A DNA stretch of 27,406 nt from Candidatus Margulisiibacteriota bacterium (GTDB lineage: Bacteria > Margulisbacteria > Termititenacia > Termititenacales > Termititenacaceae): contig JAITIS010000056.1 of assembly GCA_031279305.1 (NCBI GenBank), positions 1 through 27,406 of the forward strand, in the 5' to 3' direction. Below the pieces are notes generated by a model that saw only the letters and a program-made list of their open reading frames with translations, was not told where the DNA came from and ran no database searches. Shown here piece by piece: positions 1 through 7,713 of the stretch. Positions within the stretch are counted from its first letter, which is position 1. Each line of letters opens with the position of its first letter. A program made the position numbers and the translations under genes.

Positions 1-787
1 AATCCAAGGCGGCCAGCAGATTAGCAATATCCTGCTCGCGCGCCGCGTCCAGATAGGCCAGATTTTTTTGCGCCTCCCGCAAAGCCTTTGCGGCGGCGGC
101 TTGATTGGCTTGGAGCGTCTCGGTGATTTTATTTAAGCCTTTTTGTTTTTCGGCCAGCAGGCTCTGGGCTTTTTGCAGATCAGCGGCGCTGGAGATATTG
201 AGACTGCCCAGCTCATTCAATCCCAGCGCGGCAATTTCTTTGTTTAAGTCAAAAGCCTCCGCCTGTTTGCGCGCGGCGTTTAACAGCAGCTCATTCTCTT
301 TTTGTATTCTGGCGGCTTCCGCTCCGGCTTTGGGCGGCGCGACCCGCAAAGCGTTCTGCGCCGCCGCGGGATTTATTTGCAGATCGCCGGCCAGCTTATT
401 GAGATCGAGCGGTTTTTTCTCCGGAGTTTTTTTGCTTTTTTGCGGCAGAGCGCCGGAAGTTTTACGCGGCGCGCCGAGCAGAATATTCTCAATAGTCAGG
501 CTCTCAATCGCGACGCGTTTGTAAAGCAGCTGTTCGGGATCCAGCCCCAGATTTAACTGGCCGATCTCGAAAAGATTGGCAAATGGCGCGTTTTTGTTGG
601 CAACCGCCAGCCGCTTGAGGCGCAGACGTCCGGTGAGGAAATTCAAAGAAAAGCCGGCAATCTCCGTTTTCGCGCCAAAAGCCGCGCTCCCGGCCTTTTC
701 TAAACCCAGTTTAAACAGCGGGTTGGCGCCCAAAATCACCAGCAGGAGCAGCAGCGCCGCGGGGATAAGTTTTTTGAGATTTATCAT
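1..787 (-). CDS. AsmA-like exported membrane protein, TIGR03545 type (partial)
   Basis: The reading frame is open from an ATG at 785-787 to the left edge, giving 262 visible residues; the C-terminal part lies outside the window. Residues about 4-22 form a hydrophobic anchor after two lysines, so the protein is probably held in the inner membrane with most of it outside the cytoplasm. The next stretch (about 35-110) alternates hydrophobic residues in the way of AsmA/DUF748 beta-rich proteins. After a lysine- and proline-rich linker, an Ala/Gln/Lys/Glu-rich segment (about 200-250) looks like a coiled coil. The start overlaps the stop of the upstream gene in an ATGA, so the two are translationally coupled. 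The pairing with a TIGR03546-type gene is the main reason for the TIGR03545 assignment. The molecular role of this family is not known. Confidence 0.7.
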   Translation of the reverse strand, partial: MINLKKLIPAALLLLLVILGANPLFKLGLEKAGSAAFGAKTEIAGFSLNFLTGRLRLKRLAVANKNAPFANLFEIGQLNLGLDPEQLLYKRVAIESLTIENILLGAPRKTSGALPQKSKKTPEKKPLDLNKLAGDLQINPAAAQNALRVAPPKAGAEAARIQKENELLLNAARKQAEAFDLNKEIAALGLNELGSLNISSAADLQKAQSLLAEKQKGLNKITETLQANQAAAAKALREAQKNLAYLDAAREQDIANLLAALD

Positions 788-1320
788 TGCGCTTTCCTGC
801 TAAACAAACTGCGCGGGTCGAAAATCTTTAGCCCGGCGGTCAGCCCGGACACTAGCTTGTTCTGCAAAAATCCCGTGACTTTGGCTTGCAGTTTGCTGCC
901 GCGGTATTTGAGCGTCAGGGTTTTGCACAAAAAAACCGCGGGCCCGGTCAAAATAATTCCGAGCAGCGTGTTGCCCATCACGATGCTGTTGTTAAAGCCG
1001 GTGAACGGCAAAAAGGGCAGATTGTAAAAAAAAGTCCACAGACCTTGCAAAAAACCCGCGCGCAGGGCGGCTAGGCCGAGACTGTGCGCCAGCGGGTCGA
1101 GGAGAAAGCCCAGCGCGCCGAAAACGAGCGCGCCAAGCAGGGCGAGCTGCCGTTGATTTTTGAGACTGAAAATCAACGCGCAGACAAGGAGGCTGTTGAT
1201 GCTCAAAGGCAGGAGGCCTAAAAACATTCCCAGCACCAGACCGGCGGCTAGGCAGCGAATCCGCTCGCCGCCCAGCGCGTCATTCAGTTTTTTGAGCTGA
1301 TTGAAAATATTAAAATTCAT
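784..1320 (-). CDS. DUF2062-like membrane protein, TIGR03546 family
   Basis: A 178-residue membrane protein. A short amphipathic N-terminus with a GGERIR motif (about 18-23) is followed by several hydrophobic helices. It has the Gly/Leu-rich LGMFLGLLP segment and a conserved FNNSIVMGNTLLG stretch (about residues 108-120) typical of the small DUF2062-related TIGR03546 family. Its function is unknown. It is the first gene of a two-gene unit, with an ATGA overlap to the AsmA-like gene that follows. There is no Shine-Dalgarno sequence before the ATG; instead a -10 hexamer ends 7 nt upstream, so the mRNA is probably leaderless. A transport or envelope role with its partner is only inference. Confidence 0.75.
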   Translation of the reverse strand: MNFNIFNQLKKLNDALGGERIRCLAAGLVLGMFLGLLPLSINSLLVCALIFSLKNQRQLALLGALVFGALGFLLDPLAHSLGLAALRAGFLQGLWTFFYNLPFLPFTGFNNSIVMGNTLLGIILTGPAVFLCKTLTLKYRGSKLQAKVTGFLQNKLVSGLTAGLKIFDPRSLFSRKAQ

Positions 1321-1327
1321 TTATTTG

Positions 1328-1357
1328 ATCATAACATAAAGCGTAAAAATTTGTTAA
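1328..1357 (-). promoter_or_regulatory. Promoter of the TIGR03546/TIGR03545 pair
   Basis: Read on the minus strand: -35 TTAACA (1352-1357), an 18-bp spacer, and extended -10 TGT-TATGAT (hexamer 1328-1333). Only 7 nt separate the -10 hexamer from the ATG, so transcription would start at or next to the start codon. Confidence 0.6.
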
Positions 1358-1424
1358 GCTCCCCCGGCTGCCTAATAGTCCCTATCCTCGCTGGCTGTGC
1401 GCATTTTCGCGCGGCGAGAAACGC

Positions 1425-2519
1425 CTATTTTTTGCCGGCCTTTTCCATATATTTTACAAAACGCTGGAATAAATAACCCGCATCGTGCGGGCCGGGCGAG
1501 GCCTCAGGGTGATACTGCACGCAGAACACCGGCTTGGTTTTATGCGCCAACCCCTCAACAGTCTGATCGTTGAGATTGAGATGGGTGATGTCCACCGGCA
1601 GCGCTTTCAGGCTTCCCGGATCGACCGCAAAGCCGTGATTTTGCGCGGTAATTTCAACTTTGCCCGTGGTCAGATCCAGCACCGGCTGGTTGCCGCCGCG
1701 GTGGCCGTATTTGAGCTTGAAAGTCTGGGCGCCGAGGGCGAGGGCGATGATCTGGTGGCCGAGGCAGATACCGAAAACCGGCGCGCCGCTGGCAATGAGC
1801 TTGCGGGTGTTTTCAATAGCATAAGTCACCGCCGCGGGATCGCCGGGGCCGTTGGAGAGAAAAATCCCGTCCGGTTTTAAGGCCAGCGTCTCTTCCGCCG
1901 GGGTTGCCGCCGGCACCACGGTTACTCCGCAGCCAGCGGCGGTTAGGAGCCGTAAAATACTTTGTTTACAGCCGAAATCGTAGGCGACGACTTGATATTT
2001 TTGTTTTGCGGAGTACACGTAAGCCTTTTTGGCTGTGACTTTGCCGGCCAAGTCTAACCCTGTCATCTGCGGCGCGGCTCGCGCTTTGGCTAACAGCGAC
2101 TTTTTGTCGAAGTCTAGGCTGGAGATGATGCCGCGCATCGCGCCATTGTCGCGGATATGACGCGTCAGACGGCGGGTGTCCACTCCCTCAATGCCGGGGA
2201 TTTTGTGCTTGAGCAAAAATTTTTCCAGCGGAAATTCCGCGCGCCAGTTCTCGGGCTGCCGGCTGTACTCGCGCACGACAAAGCCGCGCAGTTTGGGCGC
2301 GGCGGATTCCATATCCGCGGAGTTGGCTCCGTAATTGCCGATCATCGGCGCGGTCATCGTGACGATCTGCCCGGCATAAGACGGGTCGGTGATGATCTCC
2401 TGATAGCCGGTCAGCGCGGTATTGAAACAACTCTCTCCGGTGGCCTCGCCTTCATAGCCGAAGCCAAAGCCGTCGAACCGGGAGCCGTCTTCTAATAATA
2501 ACACCGCGGGATTTTTCAT
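1425..2519 (-). CDS. carA: Carbamoyl-phosphate synthase small (glutaminase) subunit
   Basis: This subunit hydrolyses glutamine and passes ammonia to the large subunit CarB to make carbamoyl phosphate for pyrimidine and arginine synthesis. The 364-residue length is normal. The N-terminal CarA domain is intact (for example GNYGAN near 61 and EGVDTRRLTRHIR near 111). The C-terminal class I glutamine amidotransferase domain has the nucleophile Cys252 in GICLGHQ and the His337/Glu339 pair in the HPEASPGPHD segment, so it should be active. It is the last gene of pyrB-pyrC-carA, and its ATG overlaps the pyrC stop in an ATGA. carB does not follow: the next gene on this strand has its own promoter. 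The large subunit must therefore be encoded elsewhere. Confidence 0.97.
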   Translation of the reverse strand: MKNPAVLLLEDGSRFDGFGFGYEGEATGESCFNTALTGYQEIITDPSYAGQIVTMTAPMIGNYGANSADMESAAPKLRGFVVREYSRQPENWRAEFPLEKFLLKHKIPGIEGVDTRRLTRHIRDNGAMRGIISSLDFDKKSLLAKARAAPQMTGLDLAGKVTAKKAYVYSAKQKYQVVAYDFGCKQSILRLLTAAGCGVTVVPAATPAEETLALKPDGIFLSNGPGDPAAVTYAIENTRKLIASGAPVFGICLGHQIIALALGAQTFKLKYGHRGGNQPVLDLTTGKVEITAQNHGFAVDPGSLKALPVDITHLNLNDQTVEGLAHKTKPVFCVQYHPEASPGPHDAGYLFQRFVKYMEKAGKK

Positions 2520-3817
2520 AGCTTTTTGAGGAGCACGCCTTCTGCGGACGTGTACTTGATCCGGCCGCCGACTATGGTCAGCGCCGGCCAGCCGCTTAAG
2601 CGCCAGCCGTCAAACGGCGTGTTTTTGCCCTTGGAGTAAAACTTGGTTTTGTCGACCTTTTTCTCGGCGTCTGGGTCGATGACGGTGACATCCGCGGGCG
2701 CGCCGATTTTTAGCGTGCCTTTGTTTAAGCCGAATATTTTCGCCGGATTGACGCTCATCAGCTCGATGAGCCGGTCTAGGGAGATGATGTTTTTTTTGAC
2801 CAGATGGGTGTAGAGCAGGGGCAGGGCGGTTTCCAGCCCCGCGATGCCGAAGGCCGCCAGATTGAATTCCACGCGCTTGTTGTCCAGCGTGTGCGGCGCG
2901 TGGTCGGTGGCGATGATGTCGATCGTGCCGTCTTTCAGCGCGTCGATGAGCGCCAGCCGGTCCTGCTCCTGCCGCAGGGGAGGATTCATTTTGGCGCTGG
3001 TGTTGTAGGCGCCGACCGCCTCTTCGGTGAGCAGCAGATAATGCGGCGCGGTTTCGCAGGTGACGGGCGCTTTTTGTTTTTTGGCCCGCCGGATCAGCTC
3101 CAGGCTTTCTTGGGTGGAGATGTGCGCCAGATGCAGGCGGCCAAAGTTTTTAGCCAGCTCGATATCGCGGGCGACCATAATGGTTTCCGCGGCGCGCGGC
3201 AGGCCGGGCAGCCCCAGCTTGGTCGAGAGAAATCCTTCATTCATCGAGCCGCCGTTGGCCAGAGATTTGTCCTCGCAGTGCGAGATGACAATCGCGCCGA
3301 ACATGCTGGCGTACTCCAGCGCGCGCCTCAGCACCAGCGCGCTGGCGATCGTCTGCCCGTCGTCTGAAAAAGCCGCCGCGCCGAATCTCTGCATCTCGCC
3401 GATCTGGGTAATATGCTCGCCTTTTAGCCCCAGCGTGCAGGCGCCGATAGGCAGGACGTTGACTATGCCGCTGCGCTCGGCCACTTCTTTGATGTGCTTG
3501 ATAATGCTGACGTCGTCGGCGACAGGATCGGTGTTGGCCATACAGGCGATGCTGGTAAACCCGCCGGCCACCGCGGCTTTAGAGCCGGTCTTGATCGTCT
3601 CTTTTTCTTCCTGTCCCGGCTCGCGCAGATGAGTGTGCATATCGATCAGCCCCGGCGCCACGTATTTGCCCCGCAGATCGCGGACTTCCGCCCCCGGCGC
3701 CGTGATTTTTTCTTTGAGGCCGGCAATCCATCCGTCTTCGATCAGCAGGTCCAGCTTGGCGTGGATATTCTGCGCGGGATCGACCACCGTGCCGTTTTTT
3801 AATAATAATTTAGGCAT
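2516..3817 (-). CDS. pyrC: Dihydroorotase, class I
   Basis: Catalyses the reversible cyclisation of N-carbamoyl-aspartate to dihydroorotate, the third step of pyrimidine synthesis. At 433 residues it has the size of the longer class I bacterial enzymes rather than the ~345-residue E. coli type. Zinc ligands are visible: His61 and His63 in DMHTHLREPG, an aspartate in SDDG (152-153), His180 in ISHCED, His232 in LAHIST, and Asp305 in ATDHAPHT. The metal-bridging position is the aspartate of SDDG, as in class I enzymes. It overlaps the end of pyrB by 8 nt and carA by 4 nt. A GGGAGA Shine-Dalgarno lies inside the pyrB tail at normal spacing. Confidence 0.97.
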   Translation of the reverse strand: MPKLLLKNGTVVDPAQNIHAKLDLLIEDGWIAGLKEKITAPGAEVRDLRGKYVAPGLIDMHTHLREPGQEEKETIKTGSKAAVAGGFTSIACMANTDPVADDVSIIKHIKEVAERSGIVNVLPIGACTLGLKGEHITQIGEMQRFGAAAFSDDGQTIASALVLRRALEYASMFGAIVISHCEDKSLANGGSMNEGFLSTKLGLPGLPRAAETIMVARDIELAKNFGRLHLAHISTQESLELIRRAKKQKAPVTCETAPHYLLLTEEAVGAYNTSAKMNPPLRQEQDRLALIDALKDGTIDIIATDHAPHTLDNKRVEFNLAAFGIAGLETALPLLYTHLVKKNIISLDRLIELMSVNPAKIFGLNKGTLKIGAPADVTVIDPDAEKKVDKTKFYSKGKNTPFDGWRLSGWPALTIVGGRIKYTSAEGVLLKKL

Positions 3818-4730
3818 TTTTCGCTCTCCCGATTAAAAGCGTAAGCACGGCCATCCGCACCGCGATGCCGTTGACGACCTGCTCCAAAATGACATTTTGG
3901 CCGCCGTCCGCGATGCCGGATGAGATTTCCACGCTGCGGTTAAGCGGACCGGGATGCAGGACGAGCAGCCGAGGCTTGGCGCGCGCCAGCCGTTTTTCGT
4001 TGATGCCAAAAAGCCGGTGATACTCGCGTTTAGACGGGATAAAATTCTGGTCAGCCTGGCGCTCGTGCTGCATTCTGAGCACGTTCACAAAATCCGCGTC
4101 GCTTAACGCGCGGTCTAGGTCGTGCTCGACCCGCACGCCGAAATCCTCGATGCCTTTGGGGATCAGCGTGGCCGGCCCGGAAACCGTGACAGACGCGCCC
4201 AGCTTGAGCAGCCCCCAGATATTGGAGCGCGCCACCCGGCTGTGGGCGATGTCGCCGACGATCACAATTTTTTTCTTTTTTAACGAACCTTTGTACTGCT
4301 GCATAGTCATAATATCGAGCAGGGCCTGCGTGGGGTGTTCGTTAAATCCATCGCCGGCGTTGATGACGGCCATCTTGGTGTTGTCCGCCGCGAGCCGCGG
4401 GGCGCCGCCGTGCGTATGGCGGATAATCACCGCCGAAAAACCCAGCACTTCCAGATTGCGGATGGTGTCGATGAGCGTCTCGCCTTTTTGTATGCTGGAG
4501 CCGGACACGCTGATATTGTTGACCCGCGCGCCGAGGCGTCCCGCCGCGACATTAAAAGAAGTCAGCGTGCGGGTGGACGGCTCATAAAACAGGGTGAGAA
4601 TATGCCGGTCGGCCAGAACTTTTTTGATCCGGCCCAAACTGCCAAATTGTTTTTTATAAGAAAAAGCTCTGGCGAGGATCAGGCCGAGCTGGACGGCGCT
4701 GAGGTCTTTGAGTCCCAGCAGATCTTTCAT
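3810..4730 (-). CDS. pyrB: Aspartate carbamoyltransferase catalytic subunit
   Basis: Joins carbamoyl phosphate and aspartate to form N-carbamoyl-aspartate, the committed step of pyrimidine synthesis. It has 306 residues, the normal length. The carbamoyl-phosphate loop is FYEPSTRTLTSF with STRT at 52-55; HPTQALLD and the HPGPLNR aspartate-binding loop near residue 260 are intact. No regulatory pyrI gene is nearby. It is the promoter-proximal gene of pyrB-pyrC-carA. The ATG at 4728-4730 has no close Shine-Dalgarno: the nearest, AAAGAGGTG, lies about 23 nt upstream. An in-frame ATT at 4743-4745 has that Shine-Dalgarno at ideal spacing, so the protein may start five residues earlier. I see no PyrR-type attenuator in the ~40-nt leader. 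Confidence 0.96.
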   Translation of the reverse strand: MKDLLGLKDLSAVQLGLILARAFSYKKQFGSLGRIKKVLADRHILTLFYEPSTRTLTSFNVAAGRLGARVNNISVSGSSIQKGETLIDTIRNLEVLGFSAVIIRHTHGGAPRLAADNTKMAVINAGDGFNEHPTQALLDIMTMQQYKGSLKKKKIVIVGDIAHSRVARSNIWGLLKLGASVTVSGPATLIPKGIEDFGVRVEHDLDRALSDADFVNVLRMQHERQADQNFIPSKREYHRLFGINEKRLARAKPRLLVLHPGPLNRSVEISSGIADGGQNVILEQVVNGIAVRMAVLTLLIGRAKNA

Positions 4731-4777
4731 TGCCGGCGTGCTAATCGCGCACCTCTTTTTTTAAGTTAAACTTGCCG

Positions 4778-4806
4778 ATTATAAAAAATAATAGACTTCT
4801 TGGCAA
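4778..4806 (-). promoter_or_regulatory. Promoter of pyrB-pyrC-carA
   Basis: On the minus strand: -35 TTGCCA (4801-4806), a 17-bp spacer and a perfect -10 TATAAT (4778-4783). The -35 overlaps, on the opposite strand, the -35 of the divergent promoter serving the gene at 4840. The predicted leader before the pyrB ATG is about 40 nt. Confidence 0.7.
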
Positions 4807-4829
4807 CAAGCCGCCGGATAAATTATAAT
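4800..4829 (+). promoter_or_regulatory. Promoter of the TPR/PsbP-like operon
   Basis: -35 TTGGCA (4800-4805), an 18-bp spacer and a perfect -10 TATAAT (4824-4829). The ATG of the first gene is 10 nt downstream with no Shine-Dalgarno, so the mRNA should be leaderless or nearly so. The -35 is shared, one base offset, with the divergent pyrB promoter. Confidence 0.7.
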
Positions 4830-4839
4830 CCTAGTTCTT

Positions 4840-5784
4840 ATGCAAAAAGCCGCTTGGGGGAAATATATCTTGGGGCTGGCGGTTTTCGGCGGACTACTGG
4901 CCGCAATCTCGCTCTGGACGGCGGCGCAGATGCAGGAAATGCAGACCGAGCTGCGCGAGGATCAGATCGGCGTGCTGTCCGGCGATAAAGCCAAGCCCGG
5001 ACGGGAAACGGTGGCGTATTACTGGGACCCGGAGCTTTTGGTCGCCCAGCAGATAGACCGGGTTTTGCGGCTGAATCGCCCGGAGGCCGCCCGGCCGATT
5101 TTGGAGAGCATAGAGCAGAATATTCCCTACAACCGCAACAAGCCCGCCGCTTATTTTTATCTGGCGGAGGCCTGCGCCGCGCAGGGCGACAAAGATAAAG
5201 CCAAGGAGCTTTATCTGGCGGCGCTGAATAATTTTAACAACCGCAATATCTCGATTTATCCGTCCGCGCAGAATATCCGGGAAGACACGCCCGCCTACGC
5301 GGTTTCCCTGCAGGAAGAAGCGCTGCTTAGGCTTTATTTTTTGACCGGAGAAACAGAATATCTGGATCGCCTCTTGAATGGCGGCGCCCTTTTCGGCCCG
5401 GAAAACAAACCGGGATTTCTCTATGCCGATCTGGCCGCGGCCAATCTGGCGGCGGGCGTCCGGGTGACCGCCCAGGCTTTTCTGGCGCATTTGACCGCCG
5501 CGGAAAATTATCTGCGCCGCTATATCCAGCTTATTCAGGCCGAGGATTTGCTGGCTGCCGGGCAGCTGGTTTCCGGCGGGGCGGGGCGCGCCCTAGCCGC
5601 CGATACCGCGCAGATTAAATCTTTGAAATACCAAGAGACGCTGACCCTGACCCTGGAGGAAATCCGCAAAGACAAGAATGCATATCTGTATGTCTTCCTC
5701 TATAATGAAGCGGACTTGCGCTTCACCCTGCGCGGCGATCTGGATGACCGGCTGACGATTGAGCGAATACAGAGGGGCAAATGA
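4840..5784 (+). CDS. Membrane-anchored TPR-like protein of unknown function
   Basis: A 314-residue protein with one N-terminal membrane segment (about 9-28, after basic residues), so the rest is probably periplasmic or extracytoplasmic. Residues about 65-145 are helical with TPR-like features (AAYFYLAEACAAQGDKDKAK), followed by more Ala/Leu-rich helical repeats up to about 245. The last ~60 residues are mixed alpha/beta. I do not recognise a named family. It starts a three-gene operon, overlapping the next gene in an ATGA. A role as scaffold for the two secreted proteins encoded downstream is plausible but inferred only from co-transcription. Confidence 0.7.
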   Translation: MQKAAWGKYILGLAVFGGLLAAISLWTAAQMQEMQTELREDQIGVLSGDKAKPGRETVAYYWDPELLVAQQIDRVLRLNRPEAARPILESIEQNIPYNRNKPAAYFYLAEACAAQGDKDKAKELYLAALNNFNNRNISIYPSAQNIREDTPAYAVSLQEEALLRLYFLTGETEYLDRLLNGGALFGPENKPGFLYADLAAANLAAGVRVTAQAFLAHLTAAENYLRRYIQLIQAEDLLAAGQLVSGGAGRALAADTAQIKSLKYQETLTLTLEEIRKDKNAYLYVFLYNEADLRFTLRGDLDDRLTIERIQRGK

Positions 5785-6290
5785 AAAGCCAAAAATTTTT
5801 ACTGCTTGTTTTATGTCTTATGTCTGCCGCCACCGCCGCTTGGAATGGCAACCGCTGGAGCGACGAGAAATATAATTTCACGTTCGAGATCCCCGGCTCT
5901 TGGCAGATCGACCCGGACAGCAAGCGGCGCGTGTACGCCAACCGCGGCGACGGCGTCACGGAGTTTTATGTCGAGGTCGTCCCGGCCAAACAGCGGGACG
6001 CGGAAATCGTCGCCAAAGAAAATCTGAAGGCTTATGACAGCTGGCGGTATATCGCCGGGCGCCACTTAAACGGCGGCGAGCGGCGCGGCGCGGAAACCGC
6101 CTTTGGCGTGATGTTCAGCCGGTCAATGCTGCAACGAGCCACCGCGCGCGCGGTGCTCATCCTCGCGCAGGAAGGCTATTACGTAAAAGGCGATAACGCC
6201 ATAATCGTCACGCTGATCACGGACTCGGACGCTTGGTCTGCCGCCAAAAAAGAGCTGCTTGCGATCTGGAATTCATTTAGGGCGCAGTAG
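5781..6290 (+). CDS. Secreted PsbP/DUF1795-like protein
   Basis: A 169-residue protein with a clear signal peptide: MKSQK, then a hydrophobic core, then Ala-Thr-Ala-Ala around 17-20 as the likely cleavage region. The mature part opens with a segment matching the PsbP/Mog1/DUF1795 fold: a YNFTFEIPGSW motif near residue 31, then alternating strands and a C-terminal helix ending in WNSFRAQ. Proteins of this fold are typically small extracytoplasmic binding or assembly factors with no enzymatic motif. A GAGGGG Shine-Dalgarno within the upstream gene and an ATGA overlap show coupled translation. The specific partner is unknown; the two operon neighbours are the obvious candidates. Confidence 0.65.
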   Translation: MKSQKFLLLVLCLMSAATAAWNGNRWSDEKYNFTFEIPGSWQIDPDSKRRVYANRGDGVTEFYVEVVPAKQRDAEIVAKENLKAYDSWRYIAGRHLNGGERRGAETAFGVMFSRSMLQRATARAVLILAQEGYYVKGDNAIIVTLITDSDAWSAAKKELLAIWNSFRAQ

Positions 6291-6295
6291 GCGCA

Positions 6296-7594
6296 ATGCC
6301 GCGAAAATTATTTTTGGGGGTTCTTTTGGTTTTGTCCCTGTCCGCGGCGGACGTCGATCTGGCCGGGCACCAAGCCGGACAGGCAATGCTCAATGATATT
6401 GTTTACGGGCCGGACGGCCGGATTTACAAGACGATTTACCGGTATTACGATCAGCATAATCCCGAAATTTTTGTGTCCACCGCCCGGGAGAAAATCGCCG
6501 CGGGCGCGACAGAAGGCTTTTATTATGAGGCGCTGGCGCTGGATGCCGTCAATAAGCTTGATGCGGCGGAGGCAGGCCGCCTGTATCAAGAAGCCCTGCG
6601 GCGCGCGCCGACAGACGATATGATCCAGAATAACAGCGCGGTTTTTTATCTGGTGGCCTTGAGTGATTTTACGAAAGCGGAGGCGCTTTTCCGGCGGGCC
6701 TATGCCCGGCCTTTTTTGCCGGGATTCAAGATAGATTATTTTGAAAATCTGCTCGCGGCTTATCTCGCGCGGCAAAAATACCGGGAAGCGATAGCGTGGC
6801 TGGATGATTATCTGTCCCAGCTGGCCTCTGCCAAACAGTGCGCCGCGGCGCTCAAAAACAGTCTAGCGGGACAGGCTTACGGCGCCCTAGCCGCCAGTCT
6901 CCCGAATATGGATCAGGCCTCGCGGGATAGACTGCTGGCGCTTTCTCAAAAATGGGCCAAAAAATTCCCGGACAGCGCCTATTTGCAGATGTATTACGGC
7001 CTGTGTCTACACGAAACCGCCCCGCAAAAAAACCGCAAAAAATACCGGGAGCGGCTGACTAGGGCCTATCAGCTGGACCCGTCCGACCAGCAGATCCAGA
7101 ATAATTACGCGGCCTGCTTGGTGGACAATGCGGAATATGCCGAGGCCATCCGGATTTTGCAAAAGGCGCACGCCGAATTTCCGCAATATTTTTATCCGCC
7201 TTATAATCTGGGCTACATTTATTTTATCCAGCGGGATTATGCCGAAGCGGAAAAATGGTACCTGCTGGCCTGCGGTCTCGACCCGCAGAATGAGCAGGCG
7301 CTGGCCGAATTGCTTAATTTGTATGAAAGCTGGAGCCGGGATCTGTATGACCGCCGGCAATACGCGGACGGGCTGGCTGCCGCGCGGAAAATGACCGCGC
7401 TGGCTCCGAGAGATTTCGCGGGTTATTTTTACGAAGCCTGTTTTTATGCGGCGCTGGGCGCGCGGGATGCCGCGCTGGACAGCCTGGAAAAAGCCATAAC
7501 TCTTGCGCCAGACAAAGCGAAAAAGCTGGCCGCCGAGGAGACGGATTTTGTGCCTTTGCGCGGCGATCCGCGTTTTCAGGAATTGTTAAAATAA
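6296..7594 (+). CDS. Secreted tetratricopeptide-repeat protein
   Basis: A 432-residue protein with a signal peptide (MPRK, then a hydrophobic run, Ser-Ala-Ala near 16-18). The body is built of helical pairs with TPR signatures, clearest at about 255-345 (NNYAACLVDNAEYAEAIRIL, then a YPPYNLGYIYF repeat) and again near 370-415. The last ~40 residues have an AITLAPDKAK..DFVPLRGDPRF ending common in TPR proteins of the Sel1/O-GlcNAc-transferase type. It probably acts as a protein-interaction scaffold outside the cytoplasm. It begins 5 nt after the preceding stop and is the last gene of the operon; no clear terminator hairpin follows, only an AT-rich stretch leading into the ssb control region. 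Confidence 0.8.
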   Translation: MPRKLFLGVLLVLSLSAADVDLAGHQAGQAMLNDIVYGPDGRIYKTIYRYYDQHNPEIFVSTAREKIAAGATEGFYYEALALDAVNKLDAAEAGRLYQEALRRAPTDDMIQNNSAVFYLVALSDFTKAEALFRRAYARPFLPGFKIDYFENLLAAYLARQKYREAIAWLDDYLSQLASAKQCAAALKNSLAGQAYGALAASLPNMDQASRDRLLALSQKWAKKFPDSAYLQMYYGLCLHETAPQKNRKKYRERLTRAYQLDPSDQQIQNNYAACLVDNAEYAEAIRILQKAHAEFPQYFYPPYNLGYIYFIQRDYAEAEKWYLLACGLDPQNEQALAELLNLYESWSRDLYDRRQYADGLAAARKMTALAPRDFAGYFYEACFYAALGARDAALDSLEKAITLAPDKAKKLAAEETDFVPLRGDPRFQELLK

Positions 7595-7640
7595 ATTTTC
7601 CCCTGCGGCAAAAATATTTTATGCGCAATATTCCCAGAAA

Positions 7641-7699
7641 ATGCCAACTGGCATAAAAAGTGCGCCTTGGGTTTTTGGCAGAACGCAATTTGTGCCAAA
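7641..7699 (+). promoter_or_regulatory. ssb control region: two palindromes and a -24/-12-like element
   Basis: Three elements lie in 59 bp. ATGCCA-AC-TGGCAT (7641-7654) is a perfect palindrome. The right half runs into TGGCAT-N5-GTGCG (7649-7664), which has the GG-N10-GC spacing of sigma-54 (-24/-12) promoters. TTTGGCA-N12-TGCCAAA (7674-7699) is a perfect hairpin just before the Shine-Dalgarno. A sigma-54 start would fall near 7675, so the mRNA would begin with the hairpin. Whether this is a sigma-54 promoter or a repressor operator cannot be decided here. Confidence 0.45.
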
Positions 7700-7713
7700 G
7701 AGGAGGTGAGTTT

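Noticed and set aside
2804..3632. Long plus-strand frames opposite pyrC
   Set aside because: pyrC is unambiguous on the other strand; these frames have no recognisable protein features.
4731..4777. Pyrimidine-responsive attenuator before pyrB
   Set aside because: The predicted leader is only ~40 nt and shows no terminator/antiterminator pair or PyrR-type stem.
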